Shown piece by piece: positions 6,208 to 6,798 of a stretch of DNA of 6,798 bases. This stretch comes from an uncultured Alistipes sp. (lineage in GTDB: Bacteria; Bacteroidota; Bacteroidia; Bacteroidales; Rikenellaceae): the NCBI GenBank assembly GCA_947174295.1, contig CAMWIG010000115.1, positions 1 through 6,798 of the forward strand. Reading direction: 5' to 3'. The notes under the pieces were generated by a model, which saw only the letters and a list, made by a program, of their open reading frames with translations, was not told the DNA's origin and did not search any database. The position numbers and the translations under genes were made by a program. Numbering within the stretch: the first letter of the stretch is position 1; each line of letters opens with the position of its first letter.

Positions 6208-6798
6208 TTAGGCATGAAGTTTCTCGAACTCCTGCATGCAGGCCACCAAAGCCTCGACGCTCTCCCTGGGCAGGGCGTTGTAGCACGATGCGCGGAATCC
6301 GCCCACCAGACGGTGGCCCTTGATTCCGACCATGCCGCGATCCTTGGCGAACGCCATGAACTCCGCAGCGAGCTCCTCGCGGCCTTCGGCCATGACGAAG
6401 CAGATGTTCATCAGCGAGCGGTCCTCCTTGTCGACCGTGCCGCGGAAGAGCGTGTTGCGGTCGATTTCGTCGTAGAGCAGCTGCGCTTTCTCCTTGTTGC
6501 GTCGGTAGAGCTCCTCGACGCCGCCGATAGACTTGGCCCACTTCAAGGTCTCCATCAGGACGTAAATCGGGAACACGGGAGGAGTGTTGAACATCGAGTT
6601 GTTCTCCGTGTGCGTCTTGTACGAAACCATGGTCGGCAGGTCGCGGACAATCTTCTCGACCATGTCATCGCGGATGATTGCGAACGTCACGCCGGCAGGG
6701 GCGAGATTCTTCTGCGCGCCGCCGTAAATCATGGCGTACTTGCTCACATCCACCGGGCGGGCAAGAATATCGGAGCTCATATCGGCGACGAGAGGCAC
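6208..6798 (-). CDS. serC: Phosphoserine aminotransferase (partial, 5' end off the right edge)
   Basis: SerC transfers an amino group from glutamate to 3-phosphohydroxypyruvate, giving phosphoserine; the cytoplasmic enzyme uses pyridoxal phosphate (PLP). The 196 visible codons are the C-terminal part of a protein usually about 360 residues long; the GTG at the window edge is an internal Val, not a start. Numbering from the edge, VADMSSDILARPVDVSKY (4-21) leads into YGGAQKN (25-31), whose Lys30 is the PLP Schiff-base lysine. HTENNSMFNTPPVFPIY, the family's small-domain signature, follows, and KGHRLVGGFRASCYNALP near the end supplies the phosphate- and carboxylate-binding His/Arg residues. The similarity to the equivalent region of E. 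coli SerC is plain. The frame is intact to a TAA at 6208-6210. It is followed on the same strand by serA after 117 bases, and then by the DUF1015 gene, making a likely operon whose promoter is outside the window. Confidence 0.96.
   Translation of the reverse strand: MPLVADMSSDILARPVDVSKYAMIYGGAQKNLAPAGVTFAIIRDDMVEKIVRDLPTMVSYKTHTENNSMFNTPPVFPIYVLMETLKWAKSIGGVEELYRRNKEKAQLLYDEIDRNTLFRGTVDKEDRSLMNICFVMAEGREELAAEFMAFAKDRGMVGIKGHRLVGGFRASCYNALPRESVEALVACMQEFEKLHA

Overview
The window looks like chromosomal housekeeping DNA from a member of the Bacteroidota, most likely the order Bacteroidales. A moderately GC-rich genus such as Alistipes would fit, but the genus is a guess. The grounds are protein-level resemblance to Bacteroides-type SerA, SerC and VorB as I know them, short intergenic gaps, near-absence of Shine-Dalgarno sequences, and a match to the Bacteroidota -7 promoter element (TAnnTTTG) upstream of the ferredoxin gene. 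I see no transposase, integrase, tRNA, rRNA, CRISPR array or phage gene.

Layout, left to right. (1) Positions 1-1773, minus strand: a compact operon for a multisubunit 2-oxoacid:ferredoxin oxidoreductase. Its transcription order is a 75-residue two-cluster ferredoxin, then the alpha subunit (VorB type), then the thiamine-diphosphate-binding beta subunit, which runs off the left edge. The gaps are 2 and 4 bases. (2) Positions 1774-1916: a short divergent promoter region. (3) Positions 1917-3728, plus strand: a 603-residue exported protein with one POTRA-like domain followed by a probable beta-barrel, so an Omp85/BamA-like outer-membrane protein of unknown specific role. (4) Positions 3729-3890: a convergent gap holding a perfect 16-bp stem-loop, probably a transcription terminator. 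(5) Positions 3891-6798, minus strand: a serine-biosynthesis cluster, serC (left part only, cut by the right edge), serA, then a DUF1015-family gene. No gene-free stretch exceeds 300 bases; the longest is the 162-base convergent gap.

How the genes work together. SerA oxidises 3-phosphoglycerate and SerC transaminates the product to phosphoserine. The third enzyme, phosphoserine phosphatase, is not visible here, and the gene in that position encodes a DUF1015 protein with no assigned reaction. The ferredoxin/VorB/beta set would couple CoA-dependent oxidative decarboxylation of a 2-oxoacid (branched-chain or 2-oxoglutarate-like; not decidable from sequence) to ferredoxin reduction, or run in reverse, in an anaerobe.

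This is mostly an ordinary region. The points most worth a second look are the DUF1015 gene in a serine operon, the structured 117-base serC-serA gap that is also an in-frame 35-codon extension of SerA, the SerA active-site variant without a regulatory domain, and the single-POTRA barrel protein. I found no convincing undescribed multi-gene system.
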